From: Acidobacteria bacterium RIFCSPLOWO2_12_FULL_66_21 | Lineage (GTDB): Bacteria > Acidobacteriota > Vicinamibacteria > Vicinamibacterales > 2-12-FULL-66-21 | DNA: 64,000 bases | Direction: 5' to 3' | NCBI GenBank assembly: GCA_001767455.1 | Contig: MELC01000042.1 | Span: forward strand, 72,068 to 136,067 | In this document: piece by piece, positions 35,977 through 45,300 of the stretch | Layout: each line of letters opens with the position of its first letter | How positions within the stretch are numbered: the first letter of the stretch is position 1 | Notes under the pieces: generated by a model | Database searches by the model: none | What the model was told of the DNA's origin: nothing | The model's input: only the letters and a program-made list of their open reading frames with translations | Program-made: the position numbers and the translations under genes

Positions 35977-36018
35977 CTGACTATCGACTAGCGACAATCG
36001 ACTGACGACGGTTATAAT
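35971..36018 (+). promoter_or_regulatory. Candidate promoter in a GACTATC repeat, upstream of the aldehyde oxidoreductase operon
   Basis: A perfect TATAAT at 36013-36018, 27 bases before the ATG at 36046, follows a run of GACTATC/GACTGAC heptamers (35971-36009). No good -35 hexamer is present at 16-18 bp; the repeat occupies that place. Confidence 0.45.
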
Positions 36019-36045
36019 CCGGGTTTCACTCACTGAGGGGCGTCC

Positions 36046-36657
36046 ATGGCTCCACGAAAGAAAGACCAGCCGGGATTCAGCCGGCGCACATTCCTCAAGA
36101 CAGTCGGCGCGGGCGGTGTCGCAGCCGGTGTGCTTGGCCCGAAGGCCGCGGAAGGCCAGGCGGTCAAGGCGGTCGGCCCCGGCGCGGTGCCGATCCAGTT
36201 GAATATCAACGGGAAGGTGCACAGGCTCGAGGTCGAGCCGCGCGTGACCTTGCTCGACGCCGTGCGCAATCGCCTCAACATCACCGGCGTGAAGCGCGTG
36301 TGCGATCGCGGCGCGTGCGGCGCCTGCACGATGATCGTCGACGGCGAGACGGTGTACGCCTGCTCGACGCTCGCCATCGAGATGCAGGGGAAGATGATCC
36401 GCACGGTCGAGGGGTTGGCGGAGGGCACGGTGCTGCACCCGGTGCAGCAGGCCTTCTGCGAGCACGACGGGTTGATGTGCGGGTTCTGCACGCCGGGGTT
36501 CGTGACGGCGACCGTCGCACTCCTCGAGAAAAACTCGAAACCGACAAAGGAACAGGCACGCCGGGCACTCGACGGCAACATCTGCCGCTGCGGCACCTAC
36601 GCGCGCGTGCTCGAAGCGGCCCTCGATCCAAAAGCAAGCGGGGTGCGCCGTGGCTGA
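36046..36657 (+). CDS. Aldehyde oxidoreductase, 2Fe-2S subunit (PaoA-like, Tat-exported)
   Basis: 203 residues. A Tat signal (SRRTFLKTVGAGGVAAG) is followed by the plant-type ferredoxin cluster CDRGACGACTM...YAC and the second cluster MCGFCTPGF...NICRCGTY. This is the small subunit of the xanthine oxidase family. The Tat signal places the enzyme in the periplasm, as for E. coli PaoABC. It overlaps the molybdenum subunit by 8 bases. Confidence 0.92.
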   Translation: MAPRKKDQPGFSRRTFLKTVGAGGVAAGVLGPKAAEGQAVKAVGPGAVPIQLNINGKVHRLEVEPRVTLLDAVRNRLNITGVKRVCDRGACGACTMIVDGETVYACSTLAIEMQGKMIRTVEGLAEGTVLHPVQQAFCEHDGLMCGFCTPGFVTATVALLEKNSKPTKEQARRALDGNICRCGTYARVLEAALDPKASGVRRG

Positions 36658-38872
36658 CGAACAGAATCCTCCCGCGGCACCGCCACCCTCCGGTCCGGCG
36701 CGCACCTGGCCGCCCGTCGCCGATCGCGCCTTGCTCGGGAAACCGATCCGCCGCATCGACGGCCCGGACAAGTCACAGGGCAAGGCCAAGTACACCTACG
36801 ACATCGTCCGGCCCGGCATGCTGTACGGGCGGTTGCTCAGCTCCCCGCATCCATATGCGGTGGTCAAGAGCATTGACGTGACGCCCGCGCTGAAGGTGCC
36901 GGGTGTCAAGGCTGCCATAGCGCTGAAGGATCCCGCGGGTCCGACGGCGAAGATCTGGTATCAGGGGGAGGAGGTCGCCGCGGTGGCCGCGACGACCGAA
37001 GAGGCCGCTGAAGACGCGGTGCGCGCGATCAAGGTGGAGTACGAAATCCTGCCGGCGCTCGCGACCGTCGAGCAATCGATGAGCGCGAACGCGCCGGTGA
37101 ACTTCCCGAAGGGCAACGTGTCCGCCGAGCGCCTGACCCTCCGTCCCGACAAAGCCGACGTGGAGGCGGCGTTGAAGGCGTCGGCGCACATCGTCGAGGG
37201 CACCTATTCAACCCAGGTCCAGACGCACACGAGCCTCGAGACGCATGGCGGCATCTGCGAATGGAACGGCGAGAAGCTGACCGCGTGGGTGTCGACGCAG
37301 GCGGTGCACGCCACGCGTGACGGACTGTCGCGCGCGTTGCAGATGCAGCAGAGCGACGTCCATGTGATCACCGACTACATGGGCGGCGGGTTCGGCAGCA
37401 AGCTCGGGCCCGACGTGCAGGTCGTGATCGCCGCGAAGCTGGCGAAAGAGGCGGGCGCGCCGGTGAAGCTGATGCTGACGCGGAAGGAAGAGCATCTCAT
37501 CACGGGCAATCGGCCGTCGGCGTACGCCAAGGTGAAGGCCGGTGTGGACGCACAGGGGAAGCTGACCGCGTTCGACGCGGAAACGTGGGGCACCGGCGGC
37601 GCGGGACAGGGGGCCGGATTCAACATTCCCTATCCCGTCTACGCGTTCGGCGTGCTGCGGCAGCGGCACAAGGACGTCTTCATCAACGCCGGCCCGCAGC
37701 GGGCCATGCGCGCGCCAGGACATCCGCAGGCCTGCTTCATCACTGAAGTGGTGGTGGACGAGCTCGCGGATCGGCTGCGCATGGATCCGCTGGAGCTGCG
37801 CATGCGCAACCTGCCGCCGGCCGGCCCTGACGGGCAGGATCTGCCGACGCAGCAGTGGCGCAAGTACTTCCCGATGGCGGCGGACAAGATCGGCTGGAGC
37901 CGCCGGCACGCCACCGCCGACACGGGGTCCGGTCCGATCAAGCGGGGCATGGGGTGCGCGGCGAACAGGTGGGCGGGCGGCGGGTCCAATCGCACGCGCG
38001 CGGCCTGCGAGATCCTGCCCGACGGCGGCGTGGTCATGCGCATCGGGACGCAGGACATCGGCACCGGCACGCGCACGCTCGTCGCGATGATCACGGCGGA
38101 GACGATGGGGCTGCCGCTGACGGCGGTGAAGGCGGCGATTGGCGACAGCGAGTACCCGTGGGCGCCCGGCAGCGGCGGGAGCACCACCGTCGGGTCGATT
38201 TCGCCGACGGTCCGGATCGCGGCGGAGAACGCGCGCGACGCGCTGTTCGCGAAGGTCGCGCCGTCGCTCAGGGTCGAGCCCGCGGCGCTCGTCGCGAAGG
38301 ACGGCCGCGTGCAGGTCAAGGACAACCCGGCCAAGGGCATGACCTGGAAGGAGGCCTGCCGCCTGCTCGGCGTGCAGCCGATCAGCGCGGACGGCGCCTG
38401 GCAGCAGGGGCTGTCGTCGTCGGGCACGAGCGGCGTGCAGTTCGCCGACGTCGAGGTGGACATCGAGACGGGCATCACGCGCGTGAAGAGGGTTGTCTGC
38501 GTGCAGGACTGCGGCATGATCGTCGATCGCATCACCGCCGAGAGCCAGGTCTACGGCGGGATCATCATGGGCATCGGGTTCGCGCTGTTCGAGCATCGGA
38601 TTCTCGACCGCAACACGGCGAAGATGGTGAACCCGAACATGGAGTTCTACCTGCTGCCCGGGATGTCGGACATCCCCGAGATCGACATCACGCTCATCGA
38701 TCAGCCGGAGCGCGGTCCGGTCGGGCTCGGAGAGCCGCCGACGATTTCGACGGCCGCCGCCATCGCCAACGCGATCGCGAACGCGACCGGCGCGCGCGTG
38801 CGCAGCCTGCCGCTGACGCCCGCCGCGGTGCTGGCCGCGCTGCACGAGGAGAGATCGGGAGGTACCAGGTGA
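36650..38872 (+). CDS. Aldehyde oxidoreductase, molybdopterin-binding subunit (PaoC-like)
   Basis: 740 residues from GTG. Contains the large-subunit features of the xanthine oxidase family: IRRIDGPDKSQGKAKYTYDI, LETHGGICEWNG, YMGGGFGSKLG, RAMRAPGHPQACF, GTQDIGTGTRT and the catalytic glutamate in VGLGEPPTIS. Reaction is probably oxidation of an aldehyde or N-heterocycle with water as oxygen source. No signal of its own; it would be carried through Tat by the FeS subunit. Coupled to both neighbours. Confidence 0.93.
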   Translation: MADEQNPPAAPPPSGPARTWPPVADRALLGKPIRRIDGPDKSQGKAKYTYDIVRPGMLYGRLLSSPHPYAVVKSIDVTPALKVPGVKAAIALKDPAGPTAKIWYQGEEVAAVAATTEEAAEDAVRAIKVEYEILPALATVEQSMSANAPVNFPKGNVSAERLTLRPDKADVEAALKASAHIVEGTYSTQVQTHTSLETHGGICEWNGEKLTAWVSTQAVHATRDGLSRALQMQQSDVHVITDYMGGGFGSKLGPDVQVVIAAKLAKEAGAPVKLMLTRKEEHLITGNRPSAYAKVKAGVDAQGKLTAFDAETWGTGGAGQGAGFNIPYPVYAFGVLRQRHKDVFINAGPQRAMRAPGHPQACFITEVVVDELADRLRMDPLELRMRNLPPAGPDGQDLPTQQWRKYFPMAADKIGWSRRHATADTGSGPIKRGMGCAANRWAGGGSNRTRAACEILPDGGVVMRIGTQDIGTGTRTLVAMITAETMGLPLTAVKAAIGDSEYPWAPGSGGSTTVGSISPTVRIAAENARDALFAKVAPSLRVEPAALVAKDGRVQVKDNPAKGMTWKEACRLLGVQPISADGAWQQGLSSSGTSGVQFADVEVDIETGITRVKRVVCVQDCGMIVDRITAESQVYGGIIMGIGFALFEHRILDRNTAKMVNPNMEFYLLPGMSDIPEIDITLIDQPERGPVGLGEPPTISTAAAIANAIANATGARVRSLPLTPAAVLAALHEERSGGTR

Positions 38873-39852
38873 AGGCCTTTGCCTACGTGAACGCCGCGAA
38901 CGAGAAGGAAGCGATCGCCGCGCTCGGCCCGGAGCGCGGCCGCATGCTGCCGCTTGCCGGCGGCATGGACCTGCTCGCGCTGATGAAGGACTACGTGGCG
39001 CAGCCCGAGCGGCTGGTCAACGTCAAGAACCTCGATCGCACGGTCGCGAAGACGCCTGACGGGGGTCTGCGGATCGGCGCCGCGGTCACGCTGGCCGCGC
39101 TCGCGCAGCACGCGGACGTCCGGCGGCTCTATCCCGCGCTGGCCGAGGCGGCTGCCGAGGTGGGGACGCCGCAGATTCGCAACGTCGGCACCCTGGGCGG
39201 CAATCTCAACCAGCGGCCGCGCTGCTGGTATTTCCGCAACGAGGAGTTTCCCTGCCTGAAAAAGGGAGGCGCCCGCTGCTTCGCGGTGGACGGCGAGAAC
39301 CAGTTCCACGCGATCTTCGGCGACGGCCCGTGTCACATCGTGCACCCGTCGAGCCTGGCGGTGCCGGCGATCGCGCTCGGCGCGCGCTTCAGGATCGTCG
39401 GACCTGCCGGCGAGCGCGAAGTCACCGCCGCCGATTACTACGTGATGCCCGATCGCAACCTGTATGGCGAGACGGTCCTCGCGCCGAACGAGCTGCTCAC
39501 GCACGTTATCCTCCCGGCGCCCGGCACCGCGAAGAGCGCGACGTATGAGGTGCGTTTCAAGCAGTCGCACGACTGGCCGCTCGCGATGGCGTCGGTCGCC
39601 CTCGTCATGAACGGACAGACGATCACATCGGCCCGGGTCGTCATGGGCGCCGTCGCGCCGGTTCCCTGGCGCGCCGAGGGAGCGGAAGCGGCGCTCGCCG
39701 GCAAGCGCATCTCCGAGGCGACCGCAACCGCCGCGGCCGACGCGGCCGTGAAGGGCGCCAAGCCGATGACGCAGAACGGGTACAAGGTGCAGATCGCGCA
39801 CACGGCCGTCAAGCGCGCGATCCTGAAAGCAGGGGGGATCGCAGTCGTATGA
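38869..39852 (+). CDS. Aldehyde oxidoreductase, FAD subunit with 4Fe-4S insert (PaoB-like)
   Basis: 327 residues from GTG overlapping the previous stop. FAD-binding motifs PLAGGMDLLALMKD and QIRNVGTLGGNL; then RPRCWYFRNEEFPCLKKGG, CFAVDG and GDGPCHIVHPSS give four cysteines in the position of the extra 4Fe-4S cluster known from PaoB and 4-hydroxybenzoyl-CoA reductase beta subunit. The order here is FeS-Mo-FAD, whereas E. coli has FeS-FAD-Mo. No MoCo-insertion chaperone (PaoD/XdhC) is next to it. Confidence 0.92.
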   Translation: MKAFAYVNAANEKEAIAALGPERGRMLPLAGGMDLLALMKDYVAQPERLVNVKNLDRTVAKTPDGGLRIGAAVTLAALAQHADVRRLYPALAEAAAEVGTPQIRNVGTLGGNLNQRPRCWYFRNEEFPCLKKGGARCFAVDGENQFHAIFGDGPCHIVHPSSLAVPAIALGARFRIVGPAGEREVTAADYYVMPDRNLYGETVLAPNELLTHVILPAPGTAKSATYEVRFKQSHDWPLAMASVALVMNGQTITSARVVMGAVAPVPWRAEGAEAALAGKRISEATATAAADAAVKGAKPMTQNGYKVQIAHTAVKRAILKAGGIAVV

Positions 39853-40097
39853 CACACCCAACTCTGGCCTCACGTCACGTGACGCCGATGCACTGCAGCC
39901 ATCTCCGTCACAAGGGCATGTACGTCACCGGCGACGTCACGTCCGAGCCGAACGGCTTCGCCGACGATATCGATGCGACATCCTTCTGGTGCGTGTGCAC
40001 GCAGAAGGCCTTCGGTCCCGACGGCTTGCCCGTGACGCTCGAAGACTGCGCAACAGGGCGGAGTTGCTGCAACCACGACGCTGCCGAGGCGACGTAG
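39849..40097 (+). CDS. Small Cys/His-rich protein of the aldehyde oxidoreductase operon
   Basis: 82 residues, ATG overlapping the FAD-subunit stop (ATGA). Cysteines cluster: MHCSHLRHKGM at the front, FWCVCTQ in the middle and CATGRSCC near the end, a pattern that could bind a metal. I do not recognise a family. The tight coupling suggests a role with the oxidoreductase, for example an assembly or electron-transfer helper. No signal peptide is visible. Confidence 0.7.
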   Translation: MTHPTLASRHVTPMHCSHLRHKGMYVTGDVTSEPNGFADDIDATSFWCVCTQKAFGPDGLPVTLEDCATGRSCCNHDAAEAT

Positions 40098-40100
40098 TAA

Positions 40101-40811
40101 TTGCCCGCGCGACGTGGTGCGCAGCCCTTCAGGGCTGCCTTGGGGCGTGTTGCGCAGCCCTTCAGGGCTGCCTTTATCGCGACGTGTTTCTTCGCGACGA
40201 TCGCCGCCGCCCAATCGGCGGTCGACGCTCAACTCCACAAGGAAGCTCTTCCGTCTGAGATCCCTTCGAGCGTCGCGACGCTGCTGGCCCCCGGCGGCGC
40301 GCGCGCGAAGGTCGGCGCCGTCGTCCTCGATTTCTGGTGGGTGAAGGCACTGCCCCTGGCTGGCGGCTCCGGCGAGGCGTCGTGGAACGCCGTCGAGGAA
40401 GGGTCGCTCGTCGGCGCGGTTCGTTTGTCCGCCGACTTTCGCGACATCCGCGGGCGCATCCTCAAGCAAGGTCCCTACACGCTCCGGTTCGGGGTTCAAC
40501 CCGACAACGGCGATCATCTCGGCACATCGCCGTTCCGAGAGTTCCTGCTCCTGCTTCCCGCCGCGCTCGACACGGACCCCGCGCCGCGTGGCCATCAGGG
40601 CAGCATCGACATTTCGAAGCTCGCCGTAGGCGGATCGCACCCGGCTGTCTGGAGCATCGATCCCCCCTCCACGACCGACGCGGTCCTGGCGCCCCACACG
40701 ACCGAGCTCGGGCACCGCGCCGTCCTGATGGAGGTTCCCGTAGTGCGTGACGGCAAGCCTGCGGGAACGCTCCGGTTCGGCGTCGTGCTCGTCGGGCGCA
40801 TCGACGCATGA
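40101..40811 (+). CDS. Exported protein of unknown function
   Basis: 236 residues if started at TTG 40101. The N-terminus contains two copies of QPFRAA from a duplicated repeat, followed by a hydrophobic stretch FIATCFFATIAAAQ that looks like a signal peptide, so TTG 40140 is an alternative start. The mature part is beta-rich (VVLDFWWVKALPL, GPYTLRFGVQPDNGDH, LMEVPVVRDGKPAGTLRFGVVLV). I do not recognise the family. Four bases after the Cys-rich gene, probably in the same operon. Confidence 0.6.
   Translation: MPARRGAQPFRAALGRVAQPFRAAFIATCFFATIAAAQSAVDAQLHKEALPSEIPSSVATLLAPGGARAKVGAVVLDFWWVKALPLAGGSGEASWNAVEEGSLVGAVRLSADFRDIRGRILKQGPYTLRFGVQPDNGDHLGTSPFREFLLLLPAALDTDPAPRGHQGSIDISKLAVGGSHPAVWSIDPPSTTDAVLAPHTTELGHRAVLMEVPVVRDGKPAGTLRFGVVLVGRIDA
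40119..40174. repeat. Duplicated GCAGCCC-TTCA-GGGCTGC hairpin
   Basis: Two identical 23-bp copies (40119-40141 and 40152-40174), each a hairpin with 7-bp stem. They lie inside the 5' end of the frame starting at 40101. Confidence 0.8.
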
Positions 40812-40820
40812 TGGTGGCTG

Positions 40821-41561
40821 ATGCAACTGCGTGATCGCGCGGCGCTCATCACGGGCGCGAAACGAATCGGCGGGGCCATCGCGGCCGATCTCGCCCGCCG
40901 GGGCATGGACGTCGCCCTCTCTTACAACCGCTCGCGCGCGGAAGCCGAGAACGCCGCTGAGTCCGTGCGCGCGGCGGGACGACGGGCCGTCGTCATCCAG
41001 GCGAACCTGTCAGCCGGCAGCGACTGCGAGAAGCTTGTCGCGTCGGCGGCGTCAACCTTCGGGCGCCTGGACGTCCTGATCAACATGGCGTCGGTCTACC
41101 AGGCGGTTGCGTTTGCCGACACCGCGGAAGCGCAATGGGACGCGGTCGTCGACGTGGATCTCAAGGCGGCATTTCTGTGTGCGCGAGCCGCGGTGCCCTA
41201 CATGCGCGCCGCCGGCGGCGGCCGGATCGTCAATTTTTCGGACTGGGTCGCCGCGAGCGGCCGTCCGCGCTACAAGGGCTTCCTTCCTTATTACGTTTCC
41301 AAGCGCGCGATCATCGGTCTCACCGAAGCGCTGGCGCTCGAGCTCGCGCCCGACGGCGTTCTCGTCAACGCCATCGCGCCGGGCCCGATCAGGGCTCCCG
41401 AGGGAACGACGGAGGAGGAGTCGCGCGCCGTCGAGGCCGCCACCCCGCTCGGCCGGTGGGGTGGCGAAGCGGAAATCGTCAAGGCCGTGGCGTTCCTGCT
41501 GGAGTCCGACTTCGTCACTGGAGAGACGATCCGTGTCGACGGCGGCCGCCACATCCGCTGA
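40821..41561 (+). CDS. SDR oxidoreductase, pteridine-reductase-like
   Basis: 246 residues. N-terminal LITGAKRIGGAIAADLARRG has the Arg-containing cofactor loop of the pteridine reductase/FolM group rather than the classical GGxGIG; VLINMASVYQ replaces NNAG, and the catalytic residues are S in NFSDWVAAS and YYVSKRA (YxxxK). C-terminal GETIRVDGGRHI is typical. Substrate unknown. Confidence 0.83.
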   Translation: MQLRDRAALITGAKRIGGAIAADLARRGMDVALSYNRSRAEAENAAESVRAAGRRAVVIQANLSAGSDCEKLVASAASTFGRLDVLINMASVYQAVAFADTAEAQWDAVVDVDLKAAFLCARAAVPYMRAAGGGRIVNFSDWVAASGRPRYKGFLPYYVSKRAIIGLTEALALELAPDGVLVNAIAPGPIRAPEGTTEEESRAVEAATPLGRWGGEAEIVKAVAFLLESDFVTGETIRVDGGRHIR

Positions 41562-41586
41562 CGGCTCCGGGATGGGCGCGACGCCC

Positions 41587-41616
41587 TTGACCCTCGTCCC
41601 CGTTCGTGGATAAGAT
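41587..41616 (+). promoter_or_regulatory. Candidate sigma-70 promoter of the ActAB/bd-like cluster
   Basis: TTGACC at 41587-41592 and TAAGAT at 41611-41616 (18-bp spacing) or ATAAGA one base earlier (17 bp). Transcription would begin near 41623, at the left foot of the leader hairpin, 130 bases before the first gene. Confidence 0.5.
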
Positions 41617-41623
41617 CGCGCCT

Positions 41624-41672
41624 CCCAACGACGGGACTTCGCCAGTCGTTTCTCGGGCGAAAATTCGTTGGG
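41624..41672 (+). promoter_or_regulatory. Leader hairpin ahead of actA
   Basis: CCCAACGA (41624-41631) pairs with TCGTTGGG (41665-41672), and TTCGCC (41638-41643) with GGCGAA (41656-41661), giving a two-part stem. A smaller hairpin CACTTG-GG-CAAGTG follows near 41712. No T-tract. It may regulate or stabilise the long mRNA. Confidence 0.45.
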
Positions 41673-41752
41673 CGCGCGGATGTTGCATCACACTTCCGTC
41701 GCTGACCTCACCACTTGGGCAAGTGTCCTCCAGCGCGCCGGAGATCTAGCTA

Positions 41753-42388
41753 TTGGCCCAGATTTTTCCCCCGTGGTGGAACAAGCTGCCGATCGTGGCT
41801 GCCATCGCGGGCGCCCTCGGTCCGACGCTCGCGATCGCGGGCGTCTGGTACTACTTTTCCCCGTGGTACACGGACGTGGGCTACCGTCCCGTTCAACCCG
41901 TCCCGTACAGCCACAAGCTCCACGTCGGCGAGCTTGGCCTCGATTGCCGCTACTGTCACGCCTCGGTTGAGGTGTCGGCCGTCGCGAACGTGCCGCCCAC
42001 GCGGACGTGCATGAACTGTCATCAGGTCGTCAAGAGGGACAGCGCGCTGCTCGCACCGATTCGGGACAGCGCCGCGAGCGGCCGGCCGATGCGCTGGATC
42101 CGCGTCCACAAGGTTCCCGACTACGTCTATTTCGCCCACAACGCGCACGTGGCGGCCGGAATCGGCTGCGTCACTTGCCACGGCCGCATCGACGAGATGG
42201 AAACGGTCACCCAGATGACACCCCTCAGCATGAGTTGGTGCCTCGACTGCCACCGCAATCCCGGTCCCTACAGACGCCCCGTCTCGGAGGTCACCAATAT
42301 GAAGTGGACCCCTCCCCGGGACGTTCAGGCGGCGCAATTCGACCGGCCGGTCAATCCGCCGACTGACTGTTCGGGGTGCCACCGGTGA
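41753..42388 (+). CDS. actA: ActA-like pentaheme cytochrome c (alternative complex III subunit)
   Basis: 211 residues from a TTG with GGAG nine bases upstream. One N-terminal membrane helix (VAAIAGALGPTLAIAGVWYYF), then five CXXCH motifs: CRYCH, CMNCH, CVTCH, CLDCH and CSGCH, exactly the ActA count. YRPVQPVPYSHKLHVGELGLDCRYCH is a close match to the ActA consensus. In alternative complex III it receives electrons and passes them to ActE or an oxidase on the periplasmic side. Overlaps actB (GTGA). Confidence 0.93.
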   Translation: MAQIFPPWWNKLPIVAAIAGALGPTLAIAGVWYYFSPWYTDVGYRPVQPVPYSHKLHVGELGLDCRYCHASVEVSAVANVPPTRTCMNCHQVVKRDSALLAPIRDSAASGRPMRWIRVHKVPDYVYFAHNAHVAAGIGCVTCHGRIDEMETVTQMTPLSMSWCLDCHRNPGPYRRPVSEVTNMKWTPPRDVQAAQFDRPVNPPTDCSGCHR

Positions 42389-45300
42389 GCCGGACCTATT
42401 GGCGAAGTCTCGGGGAGATCGAGGACGGCCCCCAGTTCCGCGCCCATCTCGAGCGGGAGTTCCCGGACGGGGCCTCGGAGCTTCCCGAAGGGGTCACTCG
42501 GCGCGAGATGATGATGCTCCTCGGCGCCTCGCTGTCGCTCGCGGGGCTCGCGGGGTGCCGGCGCCCCGTCGAAGAGATCGTCCCCTATGTCAACGCTCCC
42601 GAGGAGATCGTCCCAGGGATCCCCCGGTACTACGCGACGACCATGCCGTTCCGCCGGAGCGCCTACGGCCTGATCGTCGAGAGCCACGAAGGGCGACCGA
42701 CGAAGATCGAGGGAAACCCATTGCACCCCTCGACCCTCGGGGCCTCGGGCTCCCTCATCCAGGCGTCCGTGCTCGGCCTCTACGATCCCGACCGCTCGCC
42801 GTCGGTCATGCGGCAGGGGACGCGGAAGTCCTGGAGCGATTTCGTGACGGCCTGGGGGCCGCTGTCCGAGGCTCATGCCGCGGATGGCGGCGCCGGCCTT
42901 GCGGTCCTCTCCGAGTCCTTCTCCTCTCCCACCCTGGCGCGTCTGGCCGCCGAGCTGCGTGCCCGCTACCCCCGGTTGCAGTGGGCGACCTACGACGCCG
43001 TCAGCGATGAGAACCGGCTCGCGGGACTGCGGTCCGCCACGGGGCGCGACCTCGATCTCATGCTCCGGCTCGATCGAGCCGCGGTGATTCTGGCCCTCGA
43101 CGCGGACCCGCTTCTCACCGACCCGGAGATGATCCGTCACGCGCGAGGCTTCGCGGCGGGAAGGAGCGCCGGGGCCTCCGGTGGAGCGATGAACCGCCTC
43201 TACGCCGTTGAAGGGGTCTACTCGCTGACGGGAGCGATGGCGGATCATCGGCTTCGCCTCGAGAACCGGCAGATCGCCCCCTTCCTCGCGGCGCTCGCTG
43301 CACGCCTTGCTCCTTCCGAGGCGGGAGCCCTTTCGACAAGCTCAGGGCAGGCCGCGAGCCTGGCCGGAGCCAGCATCTCCGGTGTCGATTCGCGCTGGAT
43401 CGACGCCCTTGCCAAGGATCTTCTGGCGAACCGCGGCAAGGGGCTGATCGTGGCAGGCGAACGCCAGCCCCCGGCGGTCCACGCCGCCGTCTGCGCGCTG
43501 AACACGCATCTCGGCAACACGGGCACGACGGTCAGCTACTACGAGACGAAGGATGCGGCGCTTCCGAGCGTCAACGGGCTTGCCTCACTCGTCTCCGCGA
43601 TGAACGCGGGCGCGATAAGGACGCTCGTCATCCTGGGCGGCAATCCCGTATTCGATGCCCCCGCCGATCTCGACTTCGCCTCGGCCATGGCGAAGGTCCC
43701 TCAGTCGATCGCGCTCGGGCACACGGTCGACGAAACGTCCGTGAAGGCGACCTGGCACGTTCCCCGCGCGCACTACCTCGAATCGTGGGGAGATGCGCGC
43801 GCGGTTGGAGGCACGCTCAGCGTCGTCCAGCCGCTGATCCTCCCGCTGTTCGGCGGACGAACCCCCGTTGAAGTGCTGGGGCTCATGGTCGGGGGCCAGG
43901 ATCGTCCTGGCTACGACATCGTGCGGGAGACCTGGAAACCGATCCTGGGCGAGGCCGAGTTCGACAGGAAGTGGAACCGCGTCCTGCATGACGGATTCCT
44001 TTCGGGCAGCGAGCTTCCAGAAGTTGTCCCCGCTCTGACCACGCAGCCCCTGGCGGAGCTCGCCCGCCTTCGCGCCGCAGACGCTTCCGCCTCCGCGCAA
44101 AGCGCTACGGCGAGACCTCGACGAAGCTCGGAGAGCGAAGTCGGGTCGGCGAGGCCCGCCGAAGCCTTGGCGAAGGCGGGCCTCGAGATCGTGTTCCTCC
44201 CCTCCCCGTCGCTTCACGACGGCCGTTTCGCGAACGACGGGTGGCTGCAGGAGCTTCCCGATCCCCTGACGAAGCTCACCTGGGACAACCCCGCGCTCGT
44301 GAGCCCGAAGACCGCGGAAACGCTCGGTCTTGCGAGTGAGGATTTGATCCGTCTCGAGTACGCGGATCGCTCGCTCGATCTTCCCGTCTCGATCCTTCCG
44401 GGCATGGCGGACGGCGTGGTGGCCCTCACTGTCGGCTACGGTCGTCAGCGCGCGGGACGGATTGGGTCCGGGGTCGGGTTCAACGCGTTCACGGTCCGAA
44501 GCTCCAAAGCACCTGGCTTCGACAGCGGGGTCAGACTCACCAGGCTCGGGCGCACGTATCCGCTCTCGGCGACCCAGGACCACGGCAGCATGGAGGGGCG
44601 CCCCCTCGTCCGCGAGGTAACGCTGACCGGGCTTCAACCACGGACGGACACGGACTCACACGGAATCTCTCAACCACGGAAGGACACGGAAGCACACGGA
44701 TCCCAGGCAGAGAACGCGCACGGTGCAACACTCGGCGTCTTCGAGGAGGCACCGCATCACTTCTCGCTCTTCAAGGAGCACGCCTACGATCAGGGGCACC
44801 AGTGGGGGATGACGATCGACTTGAACGCGTGCATCGGCTGCAACGCATGCATGGTCGCCTGCCAGAGCGAGAACAACGTGCCGGTTGTCGGCAAGGTCCA
44901 GGTGGCGAAGGGGCGCGAGATGCACTGGATCCGGGTCGATCGGTACTTCTCCGGCGAGCCCACTGGCAGCCCGGAGATCGTCTATCAGCCGGTCCCCTGC
45001 ATGCACTGCGAGGATGCCCCCTGCGAACAGGTCTGTCCCGTGGCCGCGACCGTTCACGACGCGCAGGGCCTCAACGTGATGGTCTACAACCGATGCATCG
45101 GGACCCGCTACTGCTCGAACAACTGTCCCTACAAGGTGCGCCGGTTCAACTTCTTCAACTTCACCAAGGACACGCCCGACATCCTCAAGCTCGCGATGAA
45201 CCCGGACGTCACGGTTCGTGCGAGGGGCGTCATGGAGAAGTGCACGTACTGCACGCAGCGGATCAATCGGGGAAAGATCGATGCAAGGCTCGCGGGGCGG

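Noticed and set aside
37208..38845. 545-residue open frame antisense to the molybdenum subunit
   Set aside because: High-GC codon shadow: Arg/His/Asp-rich, no family motif, opposite to a clearly coding gene.
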